Below are positions 18,301 to 25,258 of a stretch of 64,000 nt of DNA, piece by piece; position 1 is the stretch's first letter; every line of letters begins with the position of its first letter. The stretch lies in NCBI GenBank assembly GCA_965230335.1, contig CBDDKS010000006.1, forward strand, positions 1,116,001 to 1,180,000, read 5' to 3'. The DNA is from CBDDKS01 sp965230335 (lineage in GTDB: Bacteria; Pseudomonadota; Gammaproteobacteria; Enterobacterales; Kangiellaceae). The notes under the pieces were generated by a model, which had not been told where the DNA came from, searched no databases, and saw only the letters and a program-made list of their open reading frames with translations. The translations under genes and the position numbers were made by a program.

Positions 18301-20400
18301 ATTATCAATAACCCGTATTCGTTGTAATCGATGGGATAATGTTGTTTTGCTTCCTAAAAAGTAACCTGAAAAAACCTGTGGTCGAGCTAAGGTTGCAGTA
18401 AATCCATAATCGAAATTATTGTAATCATAATTAATACCATCGTATTTTGAACTGGTATCAAACTCTATTCGAACACCAGCACCATATTCTATACGTTGTA
18501 ATACCGACTCACCCCGTGATTCACTTTCGTTATAAATATAATTAATTCGATTACCATACCTATCTTCACTAAAAGACTCTGACCAACTACCAACAACATT
18601 CAATACACTCCCACTGCCATTATTTAAGCGCATTTGTGATGATGCCGTTGAACCAAATTCACTATAAGAGCCATCTTCACGCCAAACTCTAAAGTAATCC
18701 GGGCCTGTCATTCCAGCATCAGACATTTGTCCTACAGCAATCACTTTTGTACGGCCATCAGGATAAGTGCGGTATTCAGAGCCTGCCTCACCATAATTGC
18801 CTGATACCAATACCAAACGCTGACCATTTAAACAAAATCTGTCTTCACTTGTACCTGTGATACCTTGCATTTCACCATCAATCAACTCAGTCTGTGAGCA
18901 ACGATTAATCACAGAAGCTGCGTTTAAACGCCAACCTAACCCTAATAAACCATTTCCACCACCACTGTTGTAACTTAGGCTCACCGAGGGTGTTACACCA
19001 GCAACACCCGCTGGCGTATAAATAGGAACTGAATAATTGGCCTGTCCCCCTTCATCCACTCGAAATTGTCCTGCTGTCGTACCCACCGCATCAGAATATT
19101 TATTTCTTCCTGGCAATACACCTTCAGGGATAATAGCGTTAGGATCATTTAACAAACTACCAGGCTCAGCAACAACCTCTGTTATAGTACCTGCTGTATT
19201 TCTATAAGCATAAAGATTTGCACGTGTTGAAGATTTGGCAATTAAATGAATATCCAGAACACCATCATTGTCTAAATCCGTAAAAGTGATGTTATAAGGA
19301 CTCTCTTGTGACCAATCAATACCCAAATAACCATTACTGAATGTTTCTACTTGACCATTTCCATAAACAAGATAAGAGTCCTCACTTGATGATGCCGACT
19401 GAAAAAAGATTTCATTAACACCATCACTATTTAAATCAATATATTGAATATCCACACTTTCCAAATCAATATTAGCATCAAAGTCAACAAGACTCGCCGT
19501 ACCATGTTCATCCCATGAAATAATCGCATTATCGGGTTCTAAACCAACAATAATGGGCAGCAAAAAATCCTCCATAGGGATAAACAATAATTCTTTTTTA
19601 CCCAACAATAATAATTCATCACCTGGCTCTGCACTTAAATTACTCACATAAGTCTGATAACTTTCTGCTGACCAATCACTGATGTCTGCTATATCTGGAT
19701 GTGCGCCTGTCCAAACTTGATGATAATTAGTAATCCGTGGAAAAAATTCTTCGAGAGGTACGATTGCTGCATCACCTCCTGATATGAGTGGCTGAATAAA
19801 TTGATCAATAAGTCCACTATCATTAAAATCACCTTCAATAACATGATGTGTTTCTGTGCTCCAGGTTAATAAGGGATCTTGCTTTTCACGTTTAATACAA
19901 ATATAAACTTCATTGGTTGCACCAGAAATAAGTGATGAATTACGCATACTGATATAAAACTCATGTACTGCATAATCTCCTGATACGTCTAATGGACTAT
20001 CAGGGTTTACCAAAAAATTAATGGTGATTGACTGGCCATCAAACCGAAATCCCTGATTGGTAAAACTTTGATTAAGAGCAGAGAATTGATTGACTGCATT
20101 CTCACCCATAGTCGTATAGTAATAATTACCAATATCAATAGGTTGAGTAACTCCTTGCGTATCTGTTACCCATACTTCATTATTTAAAAAGGTTTCTGAA
20201 GAACTATCTTGTGTTAACTGGAAAGTGAACGAACAATGCATATCTCCGTTCGTTTTATCTAATACACAAATATCATTACTATACGGGTAACCATTGGTAA
20301 CCACTTGCAACTGTGCAGATAACACACTGGTTGAATATAAGCCTAAAACCAGCAACCCTAACTTTCCAATCAATGATGTTATTTTTTTACCTAACCTCAT
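12301..20400 (-). CDS. giant secreted SpvB/RHS (Tc-toxin-like) polymorphic toxin
   Basis: 2699 residues, secreted (signal peptide ending STSVLSAQ). VCBS/FG-GAP-like segments lie near 310-390. The SpvB domain at about 440-800 includes NYSVPIYTPAGVAGVTPSVS and GGGNGLLGLGWRL (near 480). More FG-GAP/EF-like repeats follow (DINGDGLVDVVYRG near 1067), then a TcdB-middle-like part with IQIDNGLGNQTSIDYQ. Dozens of YD repeats lead to the RHS core ending in DPKLGRFMQSDKYVDGT and NPLAYTDPSGF near 2300. A Gly/Ala-rich hydrophobic segment comes next, then a C-terminal toxin tip of about 110 residues with RTVREWDPATG and RTWHETVDHNG. The tip is probably a nuclease-type effector; its exact family is unsure. 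The shell of RHS/TcC proteins encloses and auto-cleaves the tip. An AAGGG ribosome site precedes the ATG. Confidence 0.9.
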   Translation of the reverse strand: MRLGKKITSLIGKLGLLVLGLYSTSVLSAQLQVVTNGYPYSNDICVLDKTNGDMHCSFTFQLTQDSSSETFLNNEVWVTDTQGVTQPIDIGNYYYTTMGENAVNQFSALNQSFTNQGFRFDGQSITINFLVNPDSPLDVSGDYAVHEFYISMRNSSLISGATNEVYICIKREKQDPLLTWSTETHHVIEGDFNDSGLIDQFIQPLISGGDAAIVPLEEFFPRITNYHQVWTGAHPDIADISDWSAESYQTYVSNLSAEPGDELLLLGKKELLFIPMEDFLLPIIVGLEPDNAIISWDEHGTASLVDFDANIDLESVDIQYIDLNSDGVNEIFFQSASSSEDSYLVYGNGQVETFSNGYLGIDWSQESPYNITFTDLDNDGVLDIHLIAKSSTRANLYAYRNTAGTITEVVAEPGSLLNDPNAIIPEGVLPGRNKYSDAVGTTAGQFRVDEGGQANYSVPIYTPAGVAGVTPSVSLSYNSGGGNGLLGLGWRLNAASVINRCSQTELIDGEMQGITGTSEDRFCLNGQRLVLVSGNYGEAGSEYRTYPDGRTKVIAVGQMSDAGMTGPDYFRVWREDGSYSEFGSTASSQMRLNNGSGSVLNVVGSWSESFSEDRYGNRINYIYNESESRGESVLQRIEYGAGVRIEFDTSSKYDGINYDYNNFDYGFTATLARPQVFSGYFLGSKTTLSHRLQRIRVIDNEQEVRRYDLHYDSGNLSIRKSRLRVIQESKDDVKLQPLTFTWSEVNKSLEVDTQHRQLGYSLQEFSTNINLDGDFTPEFIKVEAINSIDADDGDPSEPSRLRIAIGRYIFDENNKVTHYSSGYAFGSFINGEDDPSYLSVSKEHFPFDLNGDGRDELIFFLTETLPERDANGDIIRDDDNPSHIENWITTHKMVALFFDENMEAEVSNVNDLTVLFETNSSLLKPEGSSSRFTSKSSSEYVFFGDIDGDQLPDFVYKEGDQLYIRYHLGTQSAPFYSEAIPTQITGVQDSNDIKLNSTVRVDFNRDGRLDLLIRHPLSGGYNWGIFLAEEDNQGNIQFAYERSMGIGSHATKPEHIKLVDINGDGLVDVVYRGASYWEYRLNTDKNVYPNISSSAISTNISRNQDVWFGDHDNDGLLEMLYVKNPGTNNATIYYREYDDDTQGFVSESQEQSTYIIGDFMSQVDFEGDGTLDIHSAEIDRGRYGTRQDFENYFSSNKTPFEVTGRIIQIDNGLGNQTSIDYQMLNDPDAENIYTEELGWQSMDGYAVRNVRGPIAVVSKAASSSPSYLDWDNTNSITYRYGTMRSHSLHGNLGFEWLETRDEQSGVVTRTTYSQTYPYIGSPLETQVLYGNFDDLESLSSSALDNRVMSQGAKSYAKKVVGTYDKGDGSQGELFITYVDRSAESGWDYNINTLARGVQMSQTISTTSVNGLGYPLESNIYHCQGNALDCDVYGGWFKRSQSDYEYLPRDEANWILARLERSSSRHFEQGHSTPIEVRTSAFEYNPVTGILEAEEIMPDSSALDEYLRKEYQYDTYGNVIRSAACSYGVNCASDPEDKLNDLHHIHRVSYTEYDSDGRYVTRTLNGYGQVTAEVIARNELGQVTEDIDLEKIKTTSVYGTFGQDYFTRTADGAWSLSTTYLCGVDVNHCPAGAQIMSESISADGAKSYTFTDSLGRTIETQVLSFDGRYVFQQSRFNLRGQAIQSSNPYFEGDTIYWTTTAFDNLNRVTAVTYPDGSKNQLFYDGFNIQEGATVLRTKNDLDQYETSYKNTFGEIIKKVDAQGNVLTYRYYSTDKLSEVKLNGVTQSIIEYDNLGRKSKMWDYDAGAQNNASWSYAYNAMDEMIEQVDPKGQKSRVYRDRLGREFRKQDLASNSQAVRDIRWEFNNAITENTSIGKLIKQYDVVNSEYVIEPQYDVLGRNYKNMTHIGAETFTSEVFYDAIGRPFRKKDASGFESTNVYNERGFLIEVRDWDNKLLRKIEKSDAFANVTQESFGNGVMTVRTYNEKTGRLVMIDTGIGNTDIQLLTYQWDTIGRLEHRIDKNQQESFVYDILNRVTHINGAEKYRYDAKGNITWKHDVGNYTYGGSCNGIQAGHHAVTQAGNQNYCYDLNGNMLNGDGRNIQYTAFNKPHYISKGGHTTELSYDPTNNRYKRIDTGSSGTTTTYYLGDVEVIKQPDGITKTRRNIAGAVIEKIGNQAATVSYLHTDHLGSTDAITNAQGYLVEDLSFDVFGQKRSGVDWSQPTSFSFNPLSITSKGYTGHEMLDEVGVIHMNGRTYDPKLGRFMQSDKYVDGTRDTQGYNRYTYVRNNPLAYTDPSGFLKGGDGFDFFVDFTGLSALGLGGDARRLFQQSWFSAAASFGCVFVGPHCSAAVSALSATANGAGLFDGIKVGARSYVTSYISQGAAGEIGGAFDAGAIGLTEAAFYHGTLSGIMSIANGGKFGHGFASGFISKYSQTWIPEIASGVHDGNIRTVLAAIVGGTVSEATGGKFASGAIQSAIQWQHNFEGFFKRLGQRIARQVKKAEQALKTLTIEDLAEFAVTSIPFGEAGLELARGNIREALISAGVEATAIAVGAVTGGVGYVAIKHGSKVVRVALKARKSRAIPESGNNFVPKGTGATSSKQGANLREHLRQTEKYGQGGVKELQNGKNRYYGNVSPANKPGEMAGRRTVREWDPATGNKRTWHETVDHNGNVRIVRPQRSDNVKNHYQFDSNGNYTGSF

Positions 20401-20453
20401 AGCGACAGCCCTTCATATTATAATTATTTAAATGATCAGAGAATATATTAAGC

Positions 20454-20780
20454 TCACTGATCCATATCTGCATCACGAATAAATTTTATTTGGCATTGAA
20501 AACCTGCTTCATAACCTATTAAAATTTTTTTCTTCGTATTTCTTGCCGTTAATATTAATGCCCACCATTCTTTTCCTGCTGCACCATTTAATGTAAAAAT
20601 ATAAGGTAAAATTGGATGTGTACAATGTGAAGTATTTACAGGGGCATCAAGATTAACGGTAACTTGTTCGTTATCTGTCACTTGTATTAAACTTATCTTA
20701 CCAACAATCGTATGTGTTTGCTGTGCATTAGTTGTAGTCATAAAAAAAATACAGATAATCATAAAATATAATTTTTTCAT
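20454..20780 (-). CDS. small secreted protein preceding the RHS toxin
   Basis: A 108-residue protein with a signal peptide ending TTTNAQQ. The mature part of about 88 residues looks like a single beta domain with two cysteines (SHCTHPILPY and FQCQIKF) that could form a disulfide. It also has the pattern GKEWWALILTARNTKKKILIGY. I recall similar small proteins beside secreted toxins, and the pattern is reminiscent of oligomeric binding subunits, but I cannot name the family. It ends 53 bases before the toxin start, same strand, so it is probably the first gene of a three-gene operon: secreted helper, toxin, immunity. Confidence 0.6.
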   Translation of the reverse strand: MKKLYFMIICIFFMTTTNAQQTHTIVGKISLIQVTDNEQVTVNLDAPVNTSHCTHPILPYIFTLNGAAGKEWWALILTARNTKKKILIGYEAGFQCQIKFIRDADMDQ

Positions 20781-20814
20781 AATAAAACCTCTTTAATAAA
20801 GTTAATGAATAAAT

Positions 20815-20840
20815 TTGTGTGTTATATAACGAACACACAA
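20815..20840. promoter_or_regulatory. inverted repeat before the toxin operon (operator candidate)
   Basis: TTGTGTGTT-ATATAAC-GAACACACAA is a 9-bp inverted repeat with a 7-base centre containing a TATA-like core. It sits 35-60 bases before the start of the 108-residue gene. No T-run follows, so a protein-binding operator is likelier than a terminator. Confidence 0.5.
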
Positions 20841-21267
20841 ATAAAAAATTTGGAATTGAATTAAAAACGAAACAATCATCAGGAGTTCAGTGACAACTAA
20901 ATCCCTAATAAACATAATTAACTAGCCTATATTATATTGATGGTTATAACACGTGATTCCATAATGGCATCCTCTTAATCTAATTTACAGTTATATTGTT
21001 AATTAAAATATTGTCCGATTCACTTTTTAAAAGCAACCAGCCTATCAATAGTTTCCAGACAACATGTCATAAGTTTTTTATTTTCAATTATAGAGTTGCG
21101 AACAACCTCACATTGAAGACTTTTTTATTATCCACAGGAGAGATGACTTTACAAGTATTTTTTTATGACGTTTTTATGACAAGTGGTGTATTCAAATATT
21201 TTTTTATTTCTAGAAACTGAAATTTAAGCTTACTTATTAATCTACAAAAATAACTCCAGTTGAATAT

Positions 21268-21304
21268 AAAAAAAGCCGGGCACCTAAGGTGCCCGGCTTT
21301 TTTA
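21268..21304. terminator. strong bidirectional terminator after the PEP-CTERM/PBP operon
   Basis: AAAAAAGCCGGGCACC-TA-GGTGCCCGGC then TTTTTT is a stem of 12 or more bp with A- and T-runs on the two sides. It therefore works in either direction and isolates the module from the toxin operon. Confidence 0.93.
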
Positions 21305-21352
21305 TGTTCCTTTTACAAACTGCCATGTTTAAAAATTTTTCTCAGGAATGGA

Positions 21353-22843
21353 TTACCAACCGATGTGACCGCCAACCCAGAAGCTTAATGATGAAACACC
21401 ACCAGCAACGATGATTGGAGTTGAGCAGCTGTTTGGCGTACCAGAGAAAGCATGAGTTGCAGTAGCAACTGGGTTGTTTAATACAAACTCACCAGTTGTT
21501 GGTGTATGACCATTCGTTGTTAATGCCAAGTAAGCACCTGCATCCACGTCAACAGGCATTGAATCGAAAAAGCCAGGAGCAAAACCTGCATTCAAGTTTT
21601 GGATAGTCGCAGGACCACTTGCATTCGCAGCAATTGTTTGCAAGATAGTTAACGTGTCACCAGAAGGACCACCATTAGCAGCATTTCTCCACTGCATTGT
21701 TGTCTCTACCCAGTCAAAATAGTTGTTATAAGCAACATTTTGTAAAGTAGGTGCAACATGGTCAATTTTGATGAATTTCCAAGAAGGGCTGTTCTTCTCT
21801 AAGCTTTGGATACCTAAAGCCCATCTGTTAATCGCTTGCTTGTCATTCAAACAAGTTGTTACGTCACCAGAACCTGAGTTCAACTGAACAATAGGACCAT
21901 TAATCGGGCTACCGGCTGTTAATGGAGGAGTTGCAGTTGCATTACAAGGCGAGTTAGTGAATTTCGCATTGAACTGTGCTTGTGTACCAGAACCAGGTAC
22001 ACGACGGCAGATGTGTACTAAAGGTCTTGTGAAAGGACCAAACACATCTAATGTCGGTGCAGCAGCCGCTGCAAATGGGAAGCTTGCTAAACCAACTGTA
22101 CCACCCAAACCATCATTCACTTGTAAGTCATCCCAGTTTCTTAAACCACCAGAGAATAAAGACGCTACTTGTGACTTACTCAATGAAGGCATATGCTCTT
22201 CTAAATTTGAACCTACATTAGCAGCACCGTACTGAACTTCTTGTAATGCTTGGTATAACGCATTAGTAACAGGAATACCGAAGATAACCGCATTCATTGA
22301 AGTGACATCGATTTTGGCTAATTGAGCAGCTGTAACAGGTACTGAACCTGCTGGTACGTTAGGACCAGTGAATAATGCAGGTTCAACGTCAGAGATACCA
22401 GCATCAGAGACTACAGAAATCAAATCACCTGGATTTGAAATGGTACACTCATACTCACCTGGCGCAACATTAGCGCAGTTACCATTGTCGATAACCATGC
22501 CATCGATAGCTACTGCATCAGCGACAGGCTGTACACCTTGACCAGAACCACCAGCAGAACGCTTATGGATTAATACTTTTTGAGTTGAACCTAAGCCAGC
22601 GCTTGCACCCATTTCACAGAAATAAGACGTATAACCTGCACCTGGCTTTGCTGGGTTACCTAAATCTCTGTAAGTATCTAGGTTAGTACATAATGTACCT
22701 ACTAAAGCCGCTAATGCTTTATCTTGTGCAGAAGCACCAGAAATGCGGATTTCGATATCTGCTGGTAAATCAGCAGGTGTAAGAGCAAAAGCTTGCGCAG
22801 AAAGTGCAGCTGCTGCTACTAAAGAAAGTTGTTTAAGTTTCAT
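21353..22843 (-). CDS. secreted PstS-like (PBP type 2) binding protein
   Basis: A 496-residue exported protein with a signal peptide MKLKQLSLVAAAALSAQAFA. The body is a two-lobed periplasmic-binding-protein-like fold: ISGASAQDKALAALVG at the start matches the first strand and ligand loop of PstS-type proteins. CRRVPGSGTQAQF near 278-290 carries the RxxGSGT phosphate-loop pattern. Paired cysteines (CTNL, YFCEM, DNGNC, YEC) suggest disulfides and an extracellular place. No ABC permease is nearby and the protein is longer than PstS (about 340), so capture or sensing outside the cell is likelier than plain transport. It is homologous to the last 450 residues of the 7656-11261 protein. GGAG precedes its ATG. 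It lies 35 bases after the PEP-CTERM gene. Confidence 0.82.
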   Translation of the reverse strand: MKLKQLSLVAAAALSAQAFALTPADLPADIEIRISGASAQDKALAALVGTLCTNLDTYRDLGNPAKPGAGYTSYFCEMGASAGLGSTQKVLIHKRSAGGSGQGVQPVADAVAIDGMVIDNGNCANVAPGEYECTISNPGDLISVVSDAGISDVEPALFTGPNVPAGSVPVTAAQLAKIDVTSMNAVIFGIPVTNALYQALQEVQYGAANVGSNLEEHMPSLSKSQVASLFSGGLRNWDDLQVNDGLGGTVGLASFPFAAAAAPTLDVFGPFTRPLVHICRRVPGSGTQAQFNAKFTNSPCNATATPPLTAGSPINGPIVQLNSGSGDVTTCLNDKQAINRWALGIQSLEKNSPSWKFIKIDHVAPTLQNVAYNNYFDWVETTMQWRNAANGGPSGDTLTILQTIAANASGPATIQNLNAGFAPGFFDSMPVDVDAGAYLALTTNGHTPTTGEFVLNNPVATATHAFSGTPNSCSTPIIVAGGVSSLSFWVGGHIGW

Positions 22844-22878
22844 GGATAAATCTCCAAAAGTGTTTACACAATATTGAA

Positions 22879-23664
22879 TTAAGCGTTTTTACGACGACGA
22901 GCGATTGTGCCGAAGCCGATTAAACCAGAAGCTAATAACCAAACTGCCGCTGGTACAGGAACAACTGAAGTATTGTATTCAATTGTTGAACCATTGAATA
23001 CCCAATCACCAATGGCTTCAGAACGCGCAAGAACTGTATCGCCATACCCAGCTGAAGTTAAGTCTTGATCTAATGCTAGATGGAAGAAATCTAAAGTATT
23101 ACCTACATTTCCAGTATTGTTTAAAGAACCACCTTGACCACCCCAGTTGTTACTCCATAAACCAGTATCACCAGCATAAGCACCGTTAGTAGTATCACCC
23201 GCATAAGAAATATTGCCAGCACTGTTGTCTGTACCGTGCAATGCTTGTGCATAATTAGTGTGCTTATCAAGTGAATTTTGAAGATTAGAAAAACCCATGC
23301 CTGTTGAAGCAATTGCACCAGAATGAGTCGCTAAAATACCACCATCAATTGAAAAGTCAGCATTGAAAGCAAGTGTTTGAGCAGTACTGATGTTCCAAAC
23401 GATATCTGCAGTGTTAGAACCTACAAATACTGTGTTATATAAAGGATCAACATTGAAGTTTAAGCTATAACCTGCGTTGCTGAAGTTTGCTAACATAGTT
23501 TCATAATTAACGCCTAGGTCTTGCGTATAAGAAACCTGAGCAATAGGGTCCCAAGCAGTAAATACCATTTCACTTCCATTTGTTGCAGCAGTTGTATCAA
23601 CTAATGCATTCGCTGAACCAGCAGCTACTAAAGTTGCTGTCGCTAAAAGCGCTTTAATTTTCAT
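22879..23664 (-). CDS. PEP-CTERM sorting-domain protein, copy 2
   Basis: A 261-residue exported protein starting MKIKALLATATLVAAGSANA. It ends VVPVPAAVWLLASGLIGF plus a basic RRRKNA tail, the exosortase sorting signal. It is a paralogue of the 6762-7553 protein, sharing the AWDP, SYTQDLG, DIVWNIS and DWVFNGSTIEYNTS segments. It contains no cysteine and is rich in Asn, Ser, Thr and Gly, as usual for surface proteins of this class. A longer frame to 23679 is possible, but the ATG at 23664 has TTGGAGAT nine bases before it and begins the signal peptide. The 496-residue binding-protein gene follows with the same ribosome-site sequence, so the two are one operon. Confidence 0.87.
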   Translation of the reverse strand: MKIKALLATATLVAAGSANALVDTTAATNGSEMVFTAWDPIAQVSYTQDLGVNYETMLANFSNAGYSLNFNVDPLYNTVFVGSNTADIVWNISTAQTLAFNADFSIDGGILATHSGAIASTGMGFSNLQNSLDKHTNYAQALHGTDNSAGNISYAGDTTNGAYAGDTGLWSNNWGGQGGSLNNTGNVGNTLDFFHLALDQDLTSAGYGDTVLARSEAIGDWVFNGSTIEYNTSVVPVPAAVWLLASGLIGFGTIARRRKNA

Positions 23665-23790
23665 TAGGATTATCTCCAAAATAGTGTTTTAAGATTAATT
23701 TAAATTAATAAAAGCCCAAGCGTGACATCAAGGTACAGCTTATTAAAAATAAAATGCTTTCTTTTGATGCTTAAGCTTTTAGGCGGGTGC

Positions 23791-23869
23791 ATTGTAATGC
23801 GTCAAATTGTTACAAATGGTGACGGTCAAATGAAACTTTCCTTAACATAAAAAGTCACTTTTATGAAAC
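23791..23869 (-). promoter_or_regulatory. putative multi-unit Pho box and -10 for the PEP-CTERM/PBP operon
   Basis: On the minus strand GTTTCATTTGACCGTCACC (23836-23818) matches the PhoB box at about 14 of 19 positions by eye. A second match, GTTTCATAAAAGTGACTT (23869-23852), lies exactly 33 bases (three 11-base turns) upstream. One further unit (TGTAACA) leads to TACAAT at 23796-23791, the same -10 as in module 1. The leader to the ATG is about 120 bases. Confidence 0.55.
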
Positions 23870-23940
23870 ATTGCACCATTCTCAAAAAATAATATTTTAT
23901 AACAATACCAATAATCTCAATAAAAAATAAATTATATTGC

Positions 23941-23988
23941 TTGTTATATTTTTGTCATAAATTCTTCATTTTTTTTCTATTTTATAAT
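23941..23988 (+). promoter_or_regulatory. putative Pho box and -10 for the PstS-like gene
   Basis: TTGTTATATTTTTGTCATA (23941-23959) matches the PhoB box at about 15 of 19 positions by eye. A third weaker unit TCTTCAT follows at the same 11-base step. A perfect TATAAT lies at 23983-23988, 13 bases after the third unit, slightly longer than the usual 10-11. Confidence 0.5.
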
Positions 23989-24102
23989 CCCCATATTTCA
24001 TTACAATGACGCGTTATTTTTTTAATAAACCTTACTCTTTAATTCAGTGAGTACTGAATTATGTTTATCCTTGCTATTCAATCCACTTTATAAGGAAAAC
24101 CT

Positions 24103-25050
24103 ATGAAATCACTTTTATTGACTTTGTTTTGTTTTACTCTGTTGTCTTCTCAAAACATGCACGCAGAAAAGCTTAAAGACTATCAACCTGCAAGTGGTAT
24201 TTCAGGCAATATCAGCAGCGTTGGCTCTGATACACTCGCTAATATGATGAGCTTATGGGCAGAAGAATTTCGACGTTTTTATCCCAATGTCAATGTACAG
24301 GTACAAGCCGCAGGTTCATCTACTGCTCCGCCTGCTCTTACAGAAGGCACTTCTCAACTTGGCCCTATGAGTCGAAAAATGAAAAAAACAGAAATGGAAG
24401 CCTTTGAGCGACATTTTGGTTATAAGCCTACAGCTATTCCCGTTGCTGTTGATGCACTGGCTGTCTACGTTCATAAGGACAACCCCATCAAAGGCTTGAG
24501 CATTAAGCAAGTTGATGCGATCTTCTCTAGCACGTTACGTTGTGGTGCAACTCGATCGATTAGTAATTGGAATGATCTGGGCTTAAAAGGTGCTTTGGGA
24601 TCTCGTAATATACAACTCTATGGACGTAACTCTGTTTCTGGAACCTATGGTTATTTTAAAAAACGTGCTTTGTGTAAAGGCGACTTCAAAAATACCGTCA
24701 ATGAACAGCCTGGCTCTTCTTCGGTGATTCAATCGGTCAGTTCATCAAAAAATGCCATTGGTTATTCTGGTATTGGTTATTTAACATCCAGTGTAAAAGC
24801 GGTACCCATTTCTAAAAAAGGTAAAAAATATATCGAAGCCAATAAAGACAATGCATTAAAGGGTAAATATCCTTTAACCAGAATGTTGTATGTTTATGTC
24901 AATAAGCATCCCAGCAAACCTTTAGGTGCGTTGGAAAAAGAATTTATTAAAATGATTCTGTCTTCTGAAGGTCAAGCCATTGTTAACAAAGACGGCTATA
25001 TCTCTCTACCTAAAAAACAAATTAAACGTGCTTTAAAATTAATTAATTAG
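24103..25050 (+). CDS. PstS-family phosphate-binding protein
   Basis: 315 residues: a signal peptide (ends NMHAEKL), then the PBP-like fold typical of PstS. The first ligand loop is SSVGSDTLANMM, then VQAAGSSTAPPAL, the hinge ALAVYVHKDNPIKGLS, and YGRNSVSGTYGYFKK, which carries the Arg-xx-SGT phosphate loop. Family role: periplasmic or secreted capture of inorganic phosphate. No pstC, pstA or pstB follows, so it is an orphan binding protein and may act outside the cell or donate to a transporter encoded elsewhere. AAGG precedes the ATG. It is divergent from the PEP-CTERM/PBP module and shares a putative PhoB control region with it. Confidence 0.85.
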   Translation: MKSLLLTLFCFTLLSSQNMHAEKLKDYQPASGISGNISSVGSDTLANMMSLWAEEFRRFYPNVNVQVQAAGSSTAPPALTEGTSQLGPMSRKMKKTEMEAFERHFGYKPTAIPVAVDALAVYVHKDNPIKGLSIKQVDAIFSSTLRCGATRSISNWNDLGLKGALGSRNIQLYGRNSVSGTYGYFKKRALCKGDFKNTVNEQPGSSSVIQSVSSSKNAIGYSGIGYLTSSVKAVPISKKGKKYIEANKDNALKGKYPLTRMLYVYVNKHPSKPLGALEKEFIKMILSSEGQAIVNKDGYISLPKKQIKRALKLIN

Positions 25051-25085
25051 AGCCTGTTTATCTTTTTGTTTTCAGTAGATTGAGA

Positions 25086-25228
25086 CCTAAAAGAATAACT
25101 CAGTTCTTAAATTATGATACAGGAGTACTCTCCGTAGGAGTATTTAAGGCGTTTTGCTGACTTTTCCGCTCTTGGAAAAGTCAGTCGTACACAGCAAAGC
25201 GGTACGAAATCCTTTTTATAAGATAGCA
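25086..25228 (+). repeat. dispersed multi-hairpin intergenic repeat, copy A
   Basis: Three stem-loops in a row: TACTC-TCCGTAG-GAGTA, TGACTTTTCC-GCTCTT-GGAAAAGTCA and CGTAC-ACAGCAAAGCG-GTACG. Flanks such as AGTTCTTAAATTATGATAC are shared with copy B at 58203-58338. Confidence 0.8.
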
Positions 25229-25258
25229 AAATCATTCAGTTATAGTTTAGGTATAGCA

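Larger units (their letters stand above)
20781..21352. other. long gene-poor stretch upstream of the toxin operon
   Basis: It holds a near-perfect inverted repeat at 20815-20840 and a strong terminator at 21268-21304. A 74-codon plus-strand frame at 20996-21220 lacks a ribosome site and shows only AT-rich random composition. Nothing else is recognised. Confidence 0.7.
23665..24102. other. divergent promoter region between module 2 and the PstS-like gene
   Basis: This 438-base AT-rich stretch serves two divergent transcription units. It holds arrays of 11-base-phased TGTCA-like repeats on each strand, each ending near a -10 hexamer. No reading frame of note is present. Confidence 0.7.

Noticed and set aside
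12301..20400. Splitting the 8.1-kb frame into several genes or treating YD repeats as a CRISPR-like array
   Set aside because: The frame is uninterrupted, has one signal peptide and ordered SpvB, YD and RHS-core parts. The repeats are degenerate protein repeats, not spaced identical DNA repeats.
20996..21220. 74-codon plus-strand frame in the gap before the toxin operon
   Set aside because: No ribosome site, AT-rich random composition and no recognisable pattern.
24103..25050. Start of a complete pst transport operon
   Set aside because: No pstC, pstA, pstB or phoU follows; the next gene is on the other strand after a repeat element.
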